From Avena insularis (taxonomy: Eukaryota; Streptophyta; Magnoliopsida; Poales; Poaceae), in assembly GCA_023614405.1 (NCBI GenBank), contig CM042697.1, positions 302,460,954 through 302,524,953 of the forward strand: a stretch of DNA of 64,000 nt. Reading direction: 5' to 3'. Position 1 is the first letter of the stretch. Each line of letters starts with the position of its first letter. The notes under the pieces were generated by a model. That model did not search any database. It was not told the origin of the DNA and saw only the letters and a program-made list of their open reading frames with translations. Shown here one piece after another: positions 20,719 through 34,034 of this stretch. Made by a program: the position numbers and the translations under genes.

Positions 20719-23700
20719 TGTAAGATCCCACCCTTATAAAGGTAAGGATCCCTGTGATTGTAATGCTAGTCCCTGGATCAATTTCTAGCATCCACAGTTT
20801 AAGATGAAGTACATAGAAACAGAGGTCATTATTACAACGTCATTCCAGAGATAACATAGTCTTTTTACAACTCCATAGCCATAGGCTAGTACAAGAGTTT
20901 AACTTAACAATATAAAATAGAAGTCTTCATCTTCATGTGCCACAGGCAAGCATGTTGAGTGTAGACTCATAACCCCTAATCTTCATCAGAGTAACCTGCA
21001 ACATCACAAGTTACAGCCATAGTGGGTCAATACATTGGAATAGTATTGGCAAGTGATACCTTAGTGGAATATTAACATCTAGTTACTACATGAATTTGGC
21101 TAAGTGTAGCTTAGGCTTGCTTTGCTCAAAATAGGTTTTACCTATTAGTTGAAAACACTAAGTTTTTCTTTGACAAAACTTTCCCAAGGAACCACCAATA
21201 GAAATTGGTGATCCTTCACCCTTGTTCAACCACAAGTTTTAACTTAGAAAATTGGGATGAGGAGATTCTTGATAGCTTCCATGTCTTGATGCTCAAGTTG
21301 TCCAATACCAGGGACATGTCTAAGTACTTAGATTCTTCCATCTGCAGAGGTTGTGCACTTTCCCCACAAGACTTGATTTTCACCAAGACAGGACCTTTCA
21401 GAAGCCTTCCCTTAGACCAAAATGGACGCACTCCAAACCTATCATTCCCCTACCACCAACTTTCCATTTGGCTAAGTTATTGCAACCTATATGATCCAGG
21501 CAGAGCCCATAATGCCATGTGGCTGCACTAGAAGCTTCTTAACATTTGGCATCTCGAATCCCTTTGTTCCTAGGTGGCAATCCACAAGTGAGATACACAA
21601 GTTAAACCATAGAAATGGGCCATGTGTAACCACTCAACCAAAACAACCAAGCAATTACCATTCCACCCAGGTGTTTCCATTCACTTAGTTGTTTTATTAA
21701 GCAAAAAAAACATAAGTCAAAGACTTAACCATATTTTCCATAGCATGATAATATTCGACCCTTGGTTGCTATTAGCTAGGCTAATCATGGCAATAACAAG
21801 TATCTTAACGTAAAGGAAATTCTAACATTTCTACAACTACTAGGATTTCCCCAAGCATAGCATATAGATACTTACTAAAATATTCATGCATAACCTATAC
21901 AAAATATTTCTAATGCATAGGCAAAAATATTGGGACATAAGTATGAAGAACAACTTTCCTTGGTAGTTGGGGGAGTAGCAACAACAATCTTCACAACCAC
22001 AATCACTATTAGCACCAAAATCTACACATAAAATAATAGCACTAAATTCACATATCAAAATATACAAGCAAAAATATATGAATGCATGCAAATGCCATGT
22101 GATGATTTTCTACACCAAACAAGACAAGTATACAATACTGATTCACAAACAAGACAAATACACACTAAATAAACTTTATTTAGTCTTTAAATCATTTTTC
22201 AAATAATTTCTATACTCAAAATAAGCCTATAAATGTCTCTGCAAAAATAACCAATTTTACAGAAGCAAAACATTAAACACATTGCATGGTTCGATAGAAT
22301 TCTTTCTCCTGATTCCAATGATATAAAATTCGCAAAATTTGAATGTGTGGATCAAAAGTTATGAATTTTGCAAGTTTGAATCACTAATAGATCTAATACA
22401 GATTTTAAAACAAATAACAGGCCACGTGGCAGCTCCTGATTGGACGATACCGCTTCGCGTTGGATCATGCTCGTGCACCGTTAGATCTAAATTAAAACCA
22501 GTGGCTCTGATCTGCCCGTACCTCTTCAGCCTAGCATCTAATCTAAACCAGTGGATCTAGATCCAGTGGATCAAATCTCTCTGACCTAAAACCGGCGGCG
22601 CAGCTGGTTGCTAGCAGCGGCGGCGTTGCTGCCGACGATGTTCCGGTGGTTCTAGGAAGCAAGGGAGGAAACCGAGGGGCTTACTGAGCTCGTGGGGTCG
22701 TCGCGGTGCTCAAGGTGGTTGAGGGAGGGACAGGGGCGCACGGACTTGACCGCTATTGCTCGTCGGAGAACCTACAGCCGTCGGTTATGGTCGCTCGTCG
22801 TCATTGGCGAAGATACTGGTCGCGCCTAGCCAAAAGGATGGTGTCATTAGATGCGCACAAGTTTGGCGAACACGTGAGCAACAAAAAGAGAGAAGGGGTC
22901 GGTCGGGGCTTACGGGGAGAACTCGCCGGAGTGGACGCGGTCGTCGGTGGCGCTCTGGTATTGACATTGGCGAGGCTCTGGATGGTCCTAGCATGCACCA
23001 GTGGGGTTAAACATTGTGCAAGGTTGCAGAGATCATACTGGCAAGACCAATAGGCAAGGGGCGGAGTGTGCTCACTGGAATTCTCCGCCGGAGTTTGTCT
23101 GTGCAGCGGCGGAGTGAGCTCAAATACGCGCAGCCTAGGGCGACTGGGTGTGGGTGTTTGGGGGGAAAGGACCGCGGTGAGGTGGTGATTAAATATCTAG
23201 AGCAGGGGCAAAAATCTCGCGGTGAATCAATGCAATTGATCGAGGCAGTGAAGAGGAGGAAACGGCCGGCGACGAGGTGTTCATCGCGCGGGTTCTAGGG
23301 AGGACGATGACGACGTGGCGATGGGGCCACTGGTCAGTCTCTGGTGGGTTGGTTCGGCGCGGGTGAGAGAGAGAGGGGAGGGAAATGGCCCGGGTGGGTT
23401 GTTTTGGCTACTGGGCCGAAAGGGTGGCGCCGGCCCATTTCTTATTCTTTAACCTTTTTCCATTTTTATTTTGATTTTTAGGAACCAAATTCCAATGAGT
23501 TTCAAATAAGTTTGAATTCAAACCATTTCTAGATTTTTGTAAAGTGAATTTAGTACACAATTAGCTGTAGAATAATATAGTACAATTGAAAAATATTTTG
23601 GCACATTGGAATTTAAAATAGACAATGTCTTTATCAATTACTTAGTAGGGACATAAAAAAATGGTTTTAAATTTGTTCTTTGTTTTGAATTATTTTTCCA

Positions 23701-23920
23701 AGCTTTTGAAAACATCAATCAACCATAGGATCAAATATCTTTGGTTTAAAACATAATAATCTCATATTAGAGAGTAACATTGGGCCAATGCCTTGCTTAC
23801 ATAAAATAATAGGCATTCAAATGCTTCTGTTTTAAAATTTCATATGAAAATGATCCTAAAATGATTATGAATGCATGAATGATATGCAAGCTTTGAAGAC
23901 ATGATTTTAGGGATGTTATA
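20719..23920 (-). repeat. Gypsy-B 5' LTR (3202 bp)
   Basis: Plus-strand ends TGTAAGATCCC ... GGGATGTTATA. The outer dinucleotide is changed (TA for CA on the plus strand). It aligns with the 3' LTR at 11061-14341. The GC-rich core is at about 22590-23420. Confidence 0.92.
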
Positions 23921-25346
23921 GTCTTTCTACGGTTTAGAGGCCGGAGAGGAGGAGGCATGGCCAGCGGCGGCTTCGTGGGGAGGGGTTGTGGTGGTTGTTC
24001 TCCTAGGGGACACCCCCTCCCCTCTATTTATGAGAGGGAGAGGAAGCTAGGGAGGGGATTTTGAATCCTTATCCAACTCCCTCTCCTACTAGGCGCGTGG
24101 TGGAGGGAGAGGAGGTTTCCTCTCCTTCCTCCACTAGGAAACATTGTCCTAGTTTGACTTTTCAAACTTGTCTTTTGTCTTCAATTTAGGAGTTTAATTT
24201 CTTTATTTCAAATGCCCATCCAAGTGACCTAGGACATGATGCAATCATTCCACTTAGTCATGACACATTCATGTACCCTTCCCCTTCTGGTCTGGTGAAC
24301 CTTCTAGACCCTTCTAATCATTCTGGTGAAAACACCGGAATCATTCCCGAACTCCGGAATTGAACTTTCCTTATATGAATCTTATTCTCCGGACCATTTC
24401 GAATCTCCTCATGATATCCCGGATCCCATCCGAGACTCCGAACAACATTCGGTCTTACTACTGACATTCCATATCTAACAACATCGAATCCTTTAGTGTG
24501 TCTCCCTACGGTTCATGAATTATGCAGACATGACCGAGACTCTTCTCCGATCAATAACCAATAGAGGAATCTGGAAATTCATATGGCTCCCACAAATTTC
24601 TATGATTACTTTGCGATCGAATGAACCACTTACATACGATACCAATTTCCCTTTGTCTCGCGATATTTTACTTATCATAGGTTTGATCATCGGTATATCT
24701 GCATACCTAGTTCAACCTCGTTACCAATAAGTACTCTTTACTCGTTCCTGTGATATGTGATCACTGGTGATCCAGTCACATGCTTGCAATATAATTGTAT
24801 GACATTCCACTGAGAGGGCCCAGAGTATATCTATCCGTCATATGGATGGACAAATACAACTCTTGATCCATGTGCCTCAACACATACTTTCTGAATACTC
24901 AATGCCACCTTTATAACCACCCAGTTACAAAGTGGTGTTTGATGTCATCAAATAATCCTTCCGGTGATGGTGATTAGCATGATCTCATGGTCGAAGGAAT
25001 TAGGTTACTATGTATATGAAAGCTTATAACAAACGAACTATTGAAATGACTTGATATTTATGCTACGCTTATCTATAGGAGTATGTCCATCGTACCATTC
25101 TCCTAATGGTATGATCTTGTCGTTAATAACATCTCAATGTCCATGATCAGGAAACCATGATCATCTATTAACCAACAAGCTAGTATTAGAAATAGGCTTC
25201 ATTAGGGACTCTAGCAAGTTTACAAATCACACAAGTATTAATGTTTCCGGTTAATACAATTATAGCATGAATGGAAACATTTATCATAAACACAAATATA
25301 TAATAATAACTACTTTTATTATTGCCTCTAGGGCATATCTCCAACA
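23921..25346 (-). repeat. Copia-1 5' LTR, outer part, with right TSD of Gypsy-B
   Basis: Starts with GTCTT (23921-23925, duplication) and continues the LTR interrupted at 11060. On the minus strand the LTR begins TGTTGGAGATATGCCCTAG at 25346, the typical start of Angela/BARE-type Copia LTRs. Joined length is about 1.83 kb, as expected for that group. A TATA-like CATAAATAGAGG lies on the minus strand at about 24022-24033. ORFs in it are not supported. Confidence 0.88.
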
Positions 25347-28013
25347 ATAAAGTCATTCAAGTGGACAGAGTTAGCTAGGACGAAGTTTGAAAATTCATAA
25401 AACATGGAATCGTTAGTACAACATGCCAGTACACTATATATGTCTGAAATATTGGCTTGTTGCATTCAGATCCATATTCTTTGGACTTTCTTTTTGGAAA
25501 GGAACAATCTCGTCATCGTTGTGGAAATTTAGAATATTATTTCCTGATAGTTGGAAACTCACACCGACGGTGTTGTTTACTACGAGAAGAAGCACTCATC
25601 TACCCTAAAATCACATTTAATTTGAGAGCAATCCATCGGGCTTACTTGTAGCTCAAGTTTGACCTAATTTCAGTAGATTGTCAAGATGCAAAATCTTAGT
25701 AAGAAGTTGAACCTGTTGTCAAAATTCTCGGTGGTGGTCTATGATATATTAAATGACCTCCTGATGGTTACCTCCAAAAAAATCATAAATCTTTCAAAGC
25801 AACCTACAATTTACTTTTAGTTCAAATTTTAACTAATTTCAATAAATCGTCATAAAGTCATTCAAGTGGGCATAGTTTGCTAGGACGAAGTTTGAAAACT
25901 CATAGCATTAAACATGGGAATCGTAAGTAAAACATGTTGGTCCACTTAATATGTCATGAAGCTTGGCTTGCGGCATTCAGATCCATATTCTTCGGGATTT
26001 CTTTACGTAAAAGAATAATCTCGACATCACTCAAGAAATTAGGAATGTTCTTTTCCAGATAGTTGGAAACTCACACCGACGACATTGTTTTACTACAAGA
26101 AGATGCACCCATCTACCTCAGAAAAAACATCTAATTCAAGTGAAATGTGCTGCACTTACTTGCAGATCAAGTTTGACCTAATCATTCCATTAAATCGTCA
26201 AGAGGTCAGTGAAGCGTGCGAAGTTAGCTAGGAAGCTTGAAAACGGAAATATAAGAAACCATGGTCCACTTTGTGTGATAATTGGGGCGTTTACATTTTC
26301 TTCTAACTGTGGTAGGTCCCGTAGGATCCAGGTGCTTCAGTTAACACAGTCAGTGGAAGTACGAGTTACATCAAGTACCTCATAAAAATGAAAGTTACAT
26401 CCAAGTCCATGATGTTAGCACAAGGTCCCTAAAACTATGTAGTGAAGTGTATTTTGAGGTTTGTGAATACTAGCGTTCATTGTGATAAAGACTAACAACA
26501 ATGTTTAGATTTGCTAGTCTTGATCCAACGGTCCATGTTCAATTTTATCCCTACACTATATAGTTTTTTTTGGAAAAAGTAAAGATAAGAAGTACTACTG
26601 CGCATGGTTGGTCTTATTGAATAACCTTTCTCTCCTGATGTTTGGGAAGCAAGTGAAAATTTCAAAACCTAAATTTTTTGAATCTTTTTGCTGCCAAGGA
26701 CCAAAGTGGTTTCCTTCCTATGTACTGCTCCTAGGGTGTCAAGTGGGATCTCAGCAAAATCCCACTTCTAATTCATTTATCGAAATCTAGTTCAAATTTT
26801 GAGCAAACTTTTACACTAGATTTTGGCAAATGAAATAGAAGTGGTATTTGGTGTTATCCCACTTGACACCCTACCTACCCCACACCAATGCCGCTGCCGA
26901 ACACACCAGAGAAACAGAGCTCCACCCTCTAAAAAAAGAAAACAGAGCCGCCGTACCAAGGCACACGTGCACAACGCCACACTATGGAGGAGGAGAGATC
27001 AGCCGGGCCAGTGAGCGAGGGAATAGGGGTGGGGAGAGATGAGAGGCAGCGAAGGAGAGAGAAAACACACTTTTTGCGTGCATAGGTCCTGAAATTTACT
27101 ACTAGTAGTAGAGTGTACACTGTAAGGCGGCAGGAGTACCTCATGTCAGGAACCCATCATAAATGCTCTGACCTCGAACCGCCTTCAACTCTCTCTATGC
27201 TGCTGCCCTCTTCCACTGCCTATGTTCTATTATATCTACATGTACAGCGCGTGGACAGAGGTGAGTAGATGTGCAACTAAGAGTAAAAAGCTCCACCGTT
27301 TAGACAGTGTCTAAACAAGATGATTCGTTGGACCCACTAAACTAAAGAGGATAACTTCTGCATAGGAGTTTTACACTGCCAAGTGGGACCATTATTTGCT
27401 TTTTTTCCTTAGGCTGTCAACAATGTGTAAAAATAAGGTACACATTAAGTCACATAGTAGTACATTATGGAGAAAATAAAGTTATACCTCAAGCTTGTGG
27501 GTTGCCCATAGAGAATATAAAAATCATTTCCCCTCCTCTCTATTGCATGGAGCAATATGACCAAGCTATGTGGGTCCTACCTTGTGGCAAATGTTGACCT
27601 TATCTGCAATTTGACAAACATTAATTTTAATCGGAGGGAGTAGTGTAATTTAAGTGGGTTAATGTAACTATGAAACTTGAAAACTCATAGAACACATGAA
27701 TCGCAAATAAAACATGCATGGTCCGTTATGTTCGAAAAATATGCACCCATCTACCTTCGAAATAGACAATTAATTCAAGATCAATCTATCGCGCTTACTG
27801 GTAGCTCAAGTTTGACCTAATTTAGTTGAGTTATTAAAATGCAAAATCTTAGCAAGAAGTCGAGCATGTTGTCAAAACCCTCGATGGTGTGGTTTGTGAT
27901 ACGTATATTAAATGACCCCCCATGGTTACCTCCAAAAAATATTCGTAAAATTTTCAACGCAGTCTAAAGTTTACTTGCAGTTGAAGTTTGAACTAATTTT
28001 GATAAATCGACAT
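25347..28013. repeat. Compound tandem repeat, unit I (about 2.66 kb)
   Basis: First of three direct copies of a complex noncoding unit. It has two ~0.5-kb submodules opening with CATTCAAGTGG (near 25354 and 25859), a shorter third one (near 26195, GTGCGAAGTTAGCTAGG), the inverted-repeat transposon at 26734-26871, a purine-rich stretch, and a further diverged submodule (about 27640-28013). Submodules share wording such as GAAGTTTGAAAACTCATA and CATTCAGATCCATATTCTTC. No coding region is supported. Confidence 0.85.
26734..26871. mobile_element. MITE copy 1 (138 bp, TA target duplication)
   Basis: Long terminal inverted repeats: GGGTGTCAAGTGGGAT at the left and ATCCCACTTGACACCC at the right, flanked on both sides by TA. 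Most of the element can fold into a hairpin. It matches 29454-29592 in the next unit, while unit III has an empty site. The TA duplication suggests Tc1/mariner-type mobilisation, but the ends are not the usual Stowaway CTCCCTCC. Confidence 0.85.
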
Positions 28014-30740
28014 AAATTCATTCAAGTGGACAGAGATAGCTAGGATGAAGTTTGAAAACTCATAAAACATGGGAATCGTAAGTACAACATGCTGGTGCAC
28101 TATTTATGTCTGAAAGATTGGCTTATGGCATTCAGATCCATATTCTTCAGACTTTCTTTTCGAAAAGGAACAATCTCGTCATCACTATGGAAATTTAGAA
28201 TGTTATTTCCTGATATTTGGAAACTCACACCGACGGTGTTGTTTACTACGAGAATATGCACTTATCTACCCATGAAATGACATTTAATTTGATAGAAATG
28301 CATCGCGCTTACTTGTAGCTCATGTTTGACCTAATTTTGTTAAATTGTTAAGATGCAAAATCTTAGTAAGAAGTTGAAGCTATTATCAAAATTCTTAGTG
28401 GTGGTATGTGATATATTAAATGACCCCTCGATGGTTACCTCCAAATAATTCAAAAATCTATCAAAGCAACCTACAATTTACATAGTTCAAATTTGACCTA
28501 ATTTCAATAAACCGACATAAAGTAATTCAAGTGGGCAGAGTTTTCTAGGAAGAAGTTTGAAAAATCATAGCATTAAACATGGGAATCATAAGTAAAACAT
28601 GTTGCTCCACTTAATATTTCAGGAAGCTTGGCTTGTGGCATTCAGATCCATATTCTTCGGGCTTTCTTTACGTAAAAGAACAATCTCGTCATCACTTGAG
28701 AAATTGAGAATGTTCTTTTCCAGATAGTTGGAAACTCATATCGATGGCATTGTTTTACTACAAGAAGCTGCACCCATCTACCTCAGAAAAGATATCTAAT
28801 TCAAGTGCAATGTATTGCGCTTACTTGTAGATCAAGTTTAACCTAATAAGTCCGTTAAATCAGCAAGAAGTCAGTGAAGCATGCGAAGTTAGCTAGGAAG
28901 CTTGAAAAACAGAACTATAAGAAACCATGGTCCACTTCGTGTGATAATTTGGGCCATTGGATTTTCTTCTAACTGTGGTAGGTCCCGTAGCAGCAAAGTG
29001 CTTCAGTTAACACATAGTCGGTGGAAGTACAAGTTGCATCGAGGACCTTATAAAAAATGAAAATTACGTCCAAGTCCATGGAGTTAGCACAAGATCCCTA
29101 AAAGTATGCACTGAAGTCTATTTTGAGGTTTATGCATACTAGATTTCATTGTGATAAAGACTATCAATAGAATCTTCTAAATGCTAAGAACGGAGAAAAT
29201 GATCCAACAGTTAGCAATGTTTGGATTTGCCAATGTTGATCCAATGGATCATGTTCAAAGTTATCAGTATATACTATATAGTTTATTTTGACAAAAAATA
29301 TGAGATAAGAAGTACTACTGCGCATGGCCGGTCTTATTGAATAACCTCCCCCCCTTGATGTTTTCGAAGCAAGTGAAAATTTCGAAACCTGAAAAGTTTA
29401 AATCTTTTTGCCACCAAGCACCAAAGTGGTTTCCTTCCTACGTACTGCTCCTAGGGTGTCAAGTGGGATCTCACCCAAATCCCACTTCTAATTCATTTGT
29501 CAAAATCTAGTTCAAATTTTGAGAAAAATTTTACACTAGATTTTGGCAAATGAACTAGAAGTTGGATTTTGGTGGGATCCCACTTGACACCCTACCTACT
29601 CCACACTAATGCGGCTACCGAACACACCAGAGAAATAGAGCCACACCCTTTAAAAAATATAGACGCCGTACCAAGGCACACGTGCGCAACGCCACGCTGT
29701 GGATGAGGGAGACAACCGGGACAGTGGAAGAGGGGAGAGGGGTGAGGAGAGATGAGAGGTAACGAAGGAGAGAGAAAACACACTTCTATTTTTGTGTGTG
29801 CATAGGTCCTGAAATTTACTAGTACTAGTAGAGTGAGTACACTATAAGGCGGCGGGAGTACATCGTGTCAGGAACCCATCATAAATGCTCCGACCTCGAA
29901 CCCCCTTCAACTCATCTTCCCTCTTTGCTGCTGCCCTCTTCACCTCCTATATTTTATTCTCTCTGCATGTACAACACATGGATAGAGGTGAGCATATGTC
30001 CAACTATGAGTAAAACGCTCCACTGTTTAGATAGTGTCTAAACGAGATGATTCATGGGACCCACTAAACTGAAGAGGCTAACTTGTGCATAGGAGTTTTA
30101 CACTGTGAAGTGGGCCCATTATTTGCTTTTTTCCTTAGGGCATCGCCAATGTGTAAAAAAAGTAAACATTAAGTCACATAGTAGTATATCGTGGAGAAAA
30201 TAAAGTTATACCTCAACTTCTGGGTTTCCCATAGAGAATATAAGAATCATTTCCCATCTCTCCTCTCTATTGCATGGAGCAATATGACCAAGCTATGTGG
30301 GTCCTACCCTGTGGAAAATGTTGACCTTATCCGCAATTTGGTTAACATTAATTTGAATCGGATGGAGTAGTGTAATTTATGTGGGTTAATGTAACTACAA
30401 ACCTTGAAAACTCATAGAACATAGTAATCGCAAATATAACATGCATGGTCCTCTATGTTTGGAAAATATGCACCCATCTACCTTCGAAAAAGACAATTAA
30501 TTCAAGAGCAATCTATCGTGCTTACTGCTAGCTCAAGTTTGACATAATTTCGTTAAGTTATCAAGATGAAAAATCTTAGCAAGAAGTCGATCCTGCTGTC
30601 AAAACACTCGATGGTGTGGTTTGTGATACGTATTTTAAATGACCCCCCATGGTAACCTCTAAAAAATATTCGTAAAACTTTCAACGCAATCCACAGTTTA
30701 CTTGCAGTTGAAGTTTGACCTAATTTCGATAAATTAACAT
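28014..30740. repeat. Compound tandem repeat, unit II (about 2.73 kb)
   Basis: Second copy with the same order of submodules: openings near 28016 and 28519, third module near 28862, MITE at 29454-29592, purine-rich stretch, diverged submodule near 30370-30740. Offsets from unit I are about 2660 bp and to unit III about 2730 bp. Confidence 0.85.
29454..29592. mobile_element. MITE copy 2 (139 bp)
   Basis: Same terminal inverted repeats and TA flanks as copy 1, at the equivalent place in unit II. It was therefore duplicated together with the unit rather than inserted twice. Confidence 0.85.
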
Positions 30741-32150
30741 AATGTCATTCTAGTGGACAAAGTTAGCTAGGACGAAGTTTGAAAACTCATAAAACATGGG
30801 AATCCTAAGTACAACATGCCGGTCCACTATATATGTCTGAAAGATTGGCTTGTGGCATTCAGATCCATATTCTTCATATTTTCTTTTCGAAAAGGAACAA
30901 TCTCGTCATCACTGTGGAAATTTAGAATGTTATTTCCTGACAGTTGGAAACTCACAGTAACAGTGTTGTTTACTGGAATAATATTCACTCATCTACCCAT
31001 GAAATGACATTTAATTCGAGAGCAATCCATCGCTCTTACTTGTACTCAAGTTTAACCTAATTTCGTTAAATTGTCAAGATGAAAAATCTTAGTAAGAAGT
31101 TGAAGTTGTTGTCAAAATTCTCGGTGGTGGTATGTGATATATTAAATGACCCCTTGATGGTTACCTCCAAAAATTTCACAAATCTTTAAAAGCAACCTAC
31201 AATTTACTTTTAGTTAAAATTTGACCTAATTTCGATAAATCGACATAAAGTCATTCAAGTGGGCAGAGTTTGCTAGGACGAAGATTGAAAACTCATAACA
31301 TTAAACATTGGAATCGTAAGTAAAACATGTTGGTCCACTTAATATTTCAGGAAGCTTGGATTGTGGCATTCAGATCCATATTCTTCGTGCTTCCTTTATG
31401 TAAAATAACAATCTTGTCATCACTCGATAAAATGAGAATGCTCTTGTCGAGATAGCTGGAAATTCACACCGATGGCATTGTTTTACTACAGGAAGATGCA
31501 CCCATCTACCTCAAGAAAGACATCTAATTCAAGTGCAATGTACTGCGCTTACTTGTAGATCAAGTTTGACCTAACAATTCCGTTAAATTGACAAGAAGTC
31601 AGTGAAGTGTGCGAAGTTAGCTAGGAAGCTTGAAAAATAGAACTATAAGAAACTGTGGTCCACTTCGTGTGATAATTGGGGCGGTTGAATTTTGTTCTAA
31701 CTATGGTAGGTCCCGTAGGAGCGAGGTGCTTCAGTTAACACATGGTTGGTGGAAGTACGAGTTGTATCGAGGACCTCATAAAAATGAAAATTACATCCAA
31801 GTCCATGAAGTTAGCACAAGATCCCTGAAACTATGCATCAAAGTGTGTTTTGAGGTTTGTGCATACTAGCGTTCATTGTGACAAATGGATCATGTTCAAA
31901 GTTATCAGTACACTATATAGTTTTTTTGACGAAAAAGATAAGATAAGAAGTACTACAACGCATTGCCGGTCTTTTTAATAACCTCCCCGCCCTCCTCGAT
32001 ATTTGGGAAGCAATTGAAAATTTGAAAACCTGAAAAGTTTGAATCTTTTTTCCTCCAAGGACCAAAGTGGTTAACTTCCTATGTATTACTCCTACTACTC
32101 CACAACAACGCGGCTGCCGAAGATGCCAGAGAAATAGAGCCATCCTCTCA
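30741..32150. repeat. Compound tandem repeat, unit III (truncated, no MITE)
   Basis: Third copy; submodules open near 30743 and 31251, third module near 31595. Similarity stops around 32150, after the point where units I and II carry the MITE. Here the sequence reads CTCCTACTACTCCACAAC without insertion. A deletion of about 60-110 bp relative to the other units is seen near 31880. Confidence 0.8.
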
Positions 32151-33239
32151 AGTAAAAGTTAGCATGGTTAAGAAGTAAAAGTTTTTTAAGAAGGAAGTAT
32201 GGTTAATATGGCCAAATTAGAGTTCATAGGTGCCATTTATTTTATAGTACATAAAGTGGTTGGATAATTTACATGTTATATTTTTCAAGCTTAATTTTCT
32301 ACCTAATTTCACCCACTCAGACGACTTTATGTCGATATGTCGAATTAGATATAATTTAATAATCTACAAGAAGTGCGCAAGAGGAAGTTCAATAGTATAA
32401 CTGAGTCTTAGGTATAACAAACTGACACGTCATCTATTGCCGGTCTTATACTAGCATACACAATACCTAGAGATTAAACGATACAACAGCTAGCATCATG
32501 ATGCAGCAACCTTGTCAAAAAAGTAAGAAGATTAAACATGAATAAAATGAAAACCTTTCTATGCCTGCTTGAAAAATCCTAAAACTTGGGAATTGTAAGA
32601 GAGCATGGTAAACTTTGTCTAAAAAATTGGGGTTGTGGCATTCTTTATTTAATTTTTGGAACCGGGGTACAGTAGGTCCTAGAGGAGCGAGACGCTTCAA
32701 TTATCGCGTTAGGACCTATAGTCACTACAAGCTGGTTTGTGGACCAATATGTAATTATTGTTACTTTTGTGAATTTTTGAAACTTGTGTTTATGGTTATT
32801 AATAGCGGTTGAATTTCGGAAGAATTTTGGAAATTTTCAAGAGTAATAGTCTATCATGCTCACATGTATTCAAGTTTTTCCCAATATCGTATTATTGACA
32901 TACAATCATTTAAGTGTGCGAAGTTTTAGTTATAAAGCTTGAAAAATCCTAAAATTTGACATGGTACACTTCGTATGAAAATTGTGGTGGTGGCATTCTT
33001 TTCATTTTTAACCAGGGTAGGTCTCGAAAGAGCAACATGCTTCAATCAACACGGTCAGTGGAATTAAAGGTTACATCAAGGACATAAAAAATAGAAAATT
33101 ACATCCAAGTCCATACAATTTTCACAAAGGGGCTAAAATTTAGCTTGGAAAAGTAGTCCATACTCTTTGTACAACTACTTGGCACACATAGAAAAAAGCA
33201 CCCTCATTACTATTGATCATGGTCAAAGGGATGTGTAGA
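32151..33239. repeat. Diverged outlying submodules of the compound repeat
   Basis: Noncoding. Two stretches (about 32565-32830 and 32885-33160) resemble the third submodule: GCTTGAAAAATCCTAAAA, GGCATTCTTT, GGTAGGTC, and TTACATCCAAGTCCAT. They are much more diverged than units I-III, so they are probably older copies from which the array grew. No ORF is supported. Confidence 0.6.
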
Positions 33240-33910
33240 AATTCTGAGGACTGAAGTCACCGTTGTACCTTGTTAACGTCAGCCGAAGGTCCGAAGAGGT
33301 CGAACTGCCACCCTATCGAGTCGATTCCCCTAGCCGGATGTCCGCCGGCCTTAGGTTCCTCGTGCTCAAGCTCGAACTCGAGCATGTCCTGCTCGTAAGC
33401 AAGGGCCAACATAGGATCGATAGGTTCGAGGGGACCCAAGAGCGGGTTGTCTGCCACAAACAGGGCGACCTGGCGCCCACCCGAGTTGTCTGACCCGGTC
33501 GCATGCTCGTTGTCGCAAGTTCCTGGCATAAGGATTGCCTGCTGTCTCGCACCAGCTTAACTTGGCCACGGTGGATGTCCATCCAGAGCACCCCCCAGAT
33601 GCAGCTCCGTCGTAGTGGAAGTGGAAGCACATCGGCGCTTTGTTTTAGAGGTCCACTTTTCGTTGGCTGTCGTGTTGACGCCTTAATTACGCCTCCTACA
33701 CAGGATTGGTACCCTCGAGGGGGCCCAAAATCGCGTCTTCGGCCGGCACGTCCATCGCACGTTTACCACGGGCGTCAAGGCGCCCTACAGAGGCGGCTCC
33801 AACAGTGGCATGTTCCCGGCGGATGAACTATTCCCGGATCTGGCCTCGAGCCGAAGCAGACCTCCGAGGATGACGCAGCCAATCCACCGGGATTCCTTCA
33901 AGTATTTGTG
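33240..33910. other. GC-rich islet, possible transposon coding remnant
   Basis: A sharp rise in GC over about 670 bp within AT-rich surroundings. Overlapping ORFs exist on both strands (longest 33313-33630 and 33503-33826), but none shows a motif I recognise and all are short. The minus-strand peptide at 33257-33529 is acidic in its second half. The base composition suggests a fragment of a Gypsy gag or of a gene, without proof. Confidence 0.35.
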
Positions 33911-34034
33911 AGGGTAACATGCCTTTTGAGGAATAAAGAAATTTCTCCAGAGAGTAGCACGAAGGAGAAGTTGAACTGCTTTTTGCGAAGGAGAAGTATG
34001 GAGTACTACTCTAGTACTAGTATCAGTATTCCTA

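Larger units (their letters stand above)
11061..23920 (-). mobile_element. Gypsy-B: complete chromovirus LTR retrotransposon, 12.86 kb
   Basis: Bounded by two LTRs (11061-14341 and 20719-23920) and a perfect 5-bp duplication GTCTT. Minus-strand order: 5' LTR, initiator tRNA-Met primer-binding site, two extra ORFs, gag, protease, RT, RNase H, integrase with a terminal chromodomain, polypurine tract, 3' LTR. The chromodomain and the gag-pol single frame place it with the Tekay/Del-like chromoviruses. The coding region has one frameshift and four in-frame stops in gag-pol, so the copy is inactive. It lies in the LTR of Copia-1. Confidence 0.93.

Noticed and set aside
24515..24730. ORFs of 60-90 aa in Copia LTRs (24515-24730, 38283-38504, 44988-45209, 56982-57203, 63532-63753)
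   Set aside because: The same short frame recurs in all Copia LTRs on either side of the window. It is LTR sequence without a start context or domain.
25347..32150. CRISPR-like or satellite array
   Set aside because: The units are kilobases long, with diverged submodules and no regular spacers. This is a segmental tandem duplication in a plant genome.
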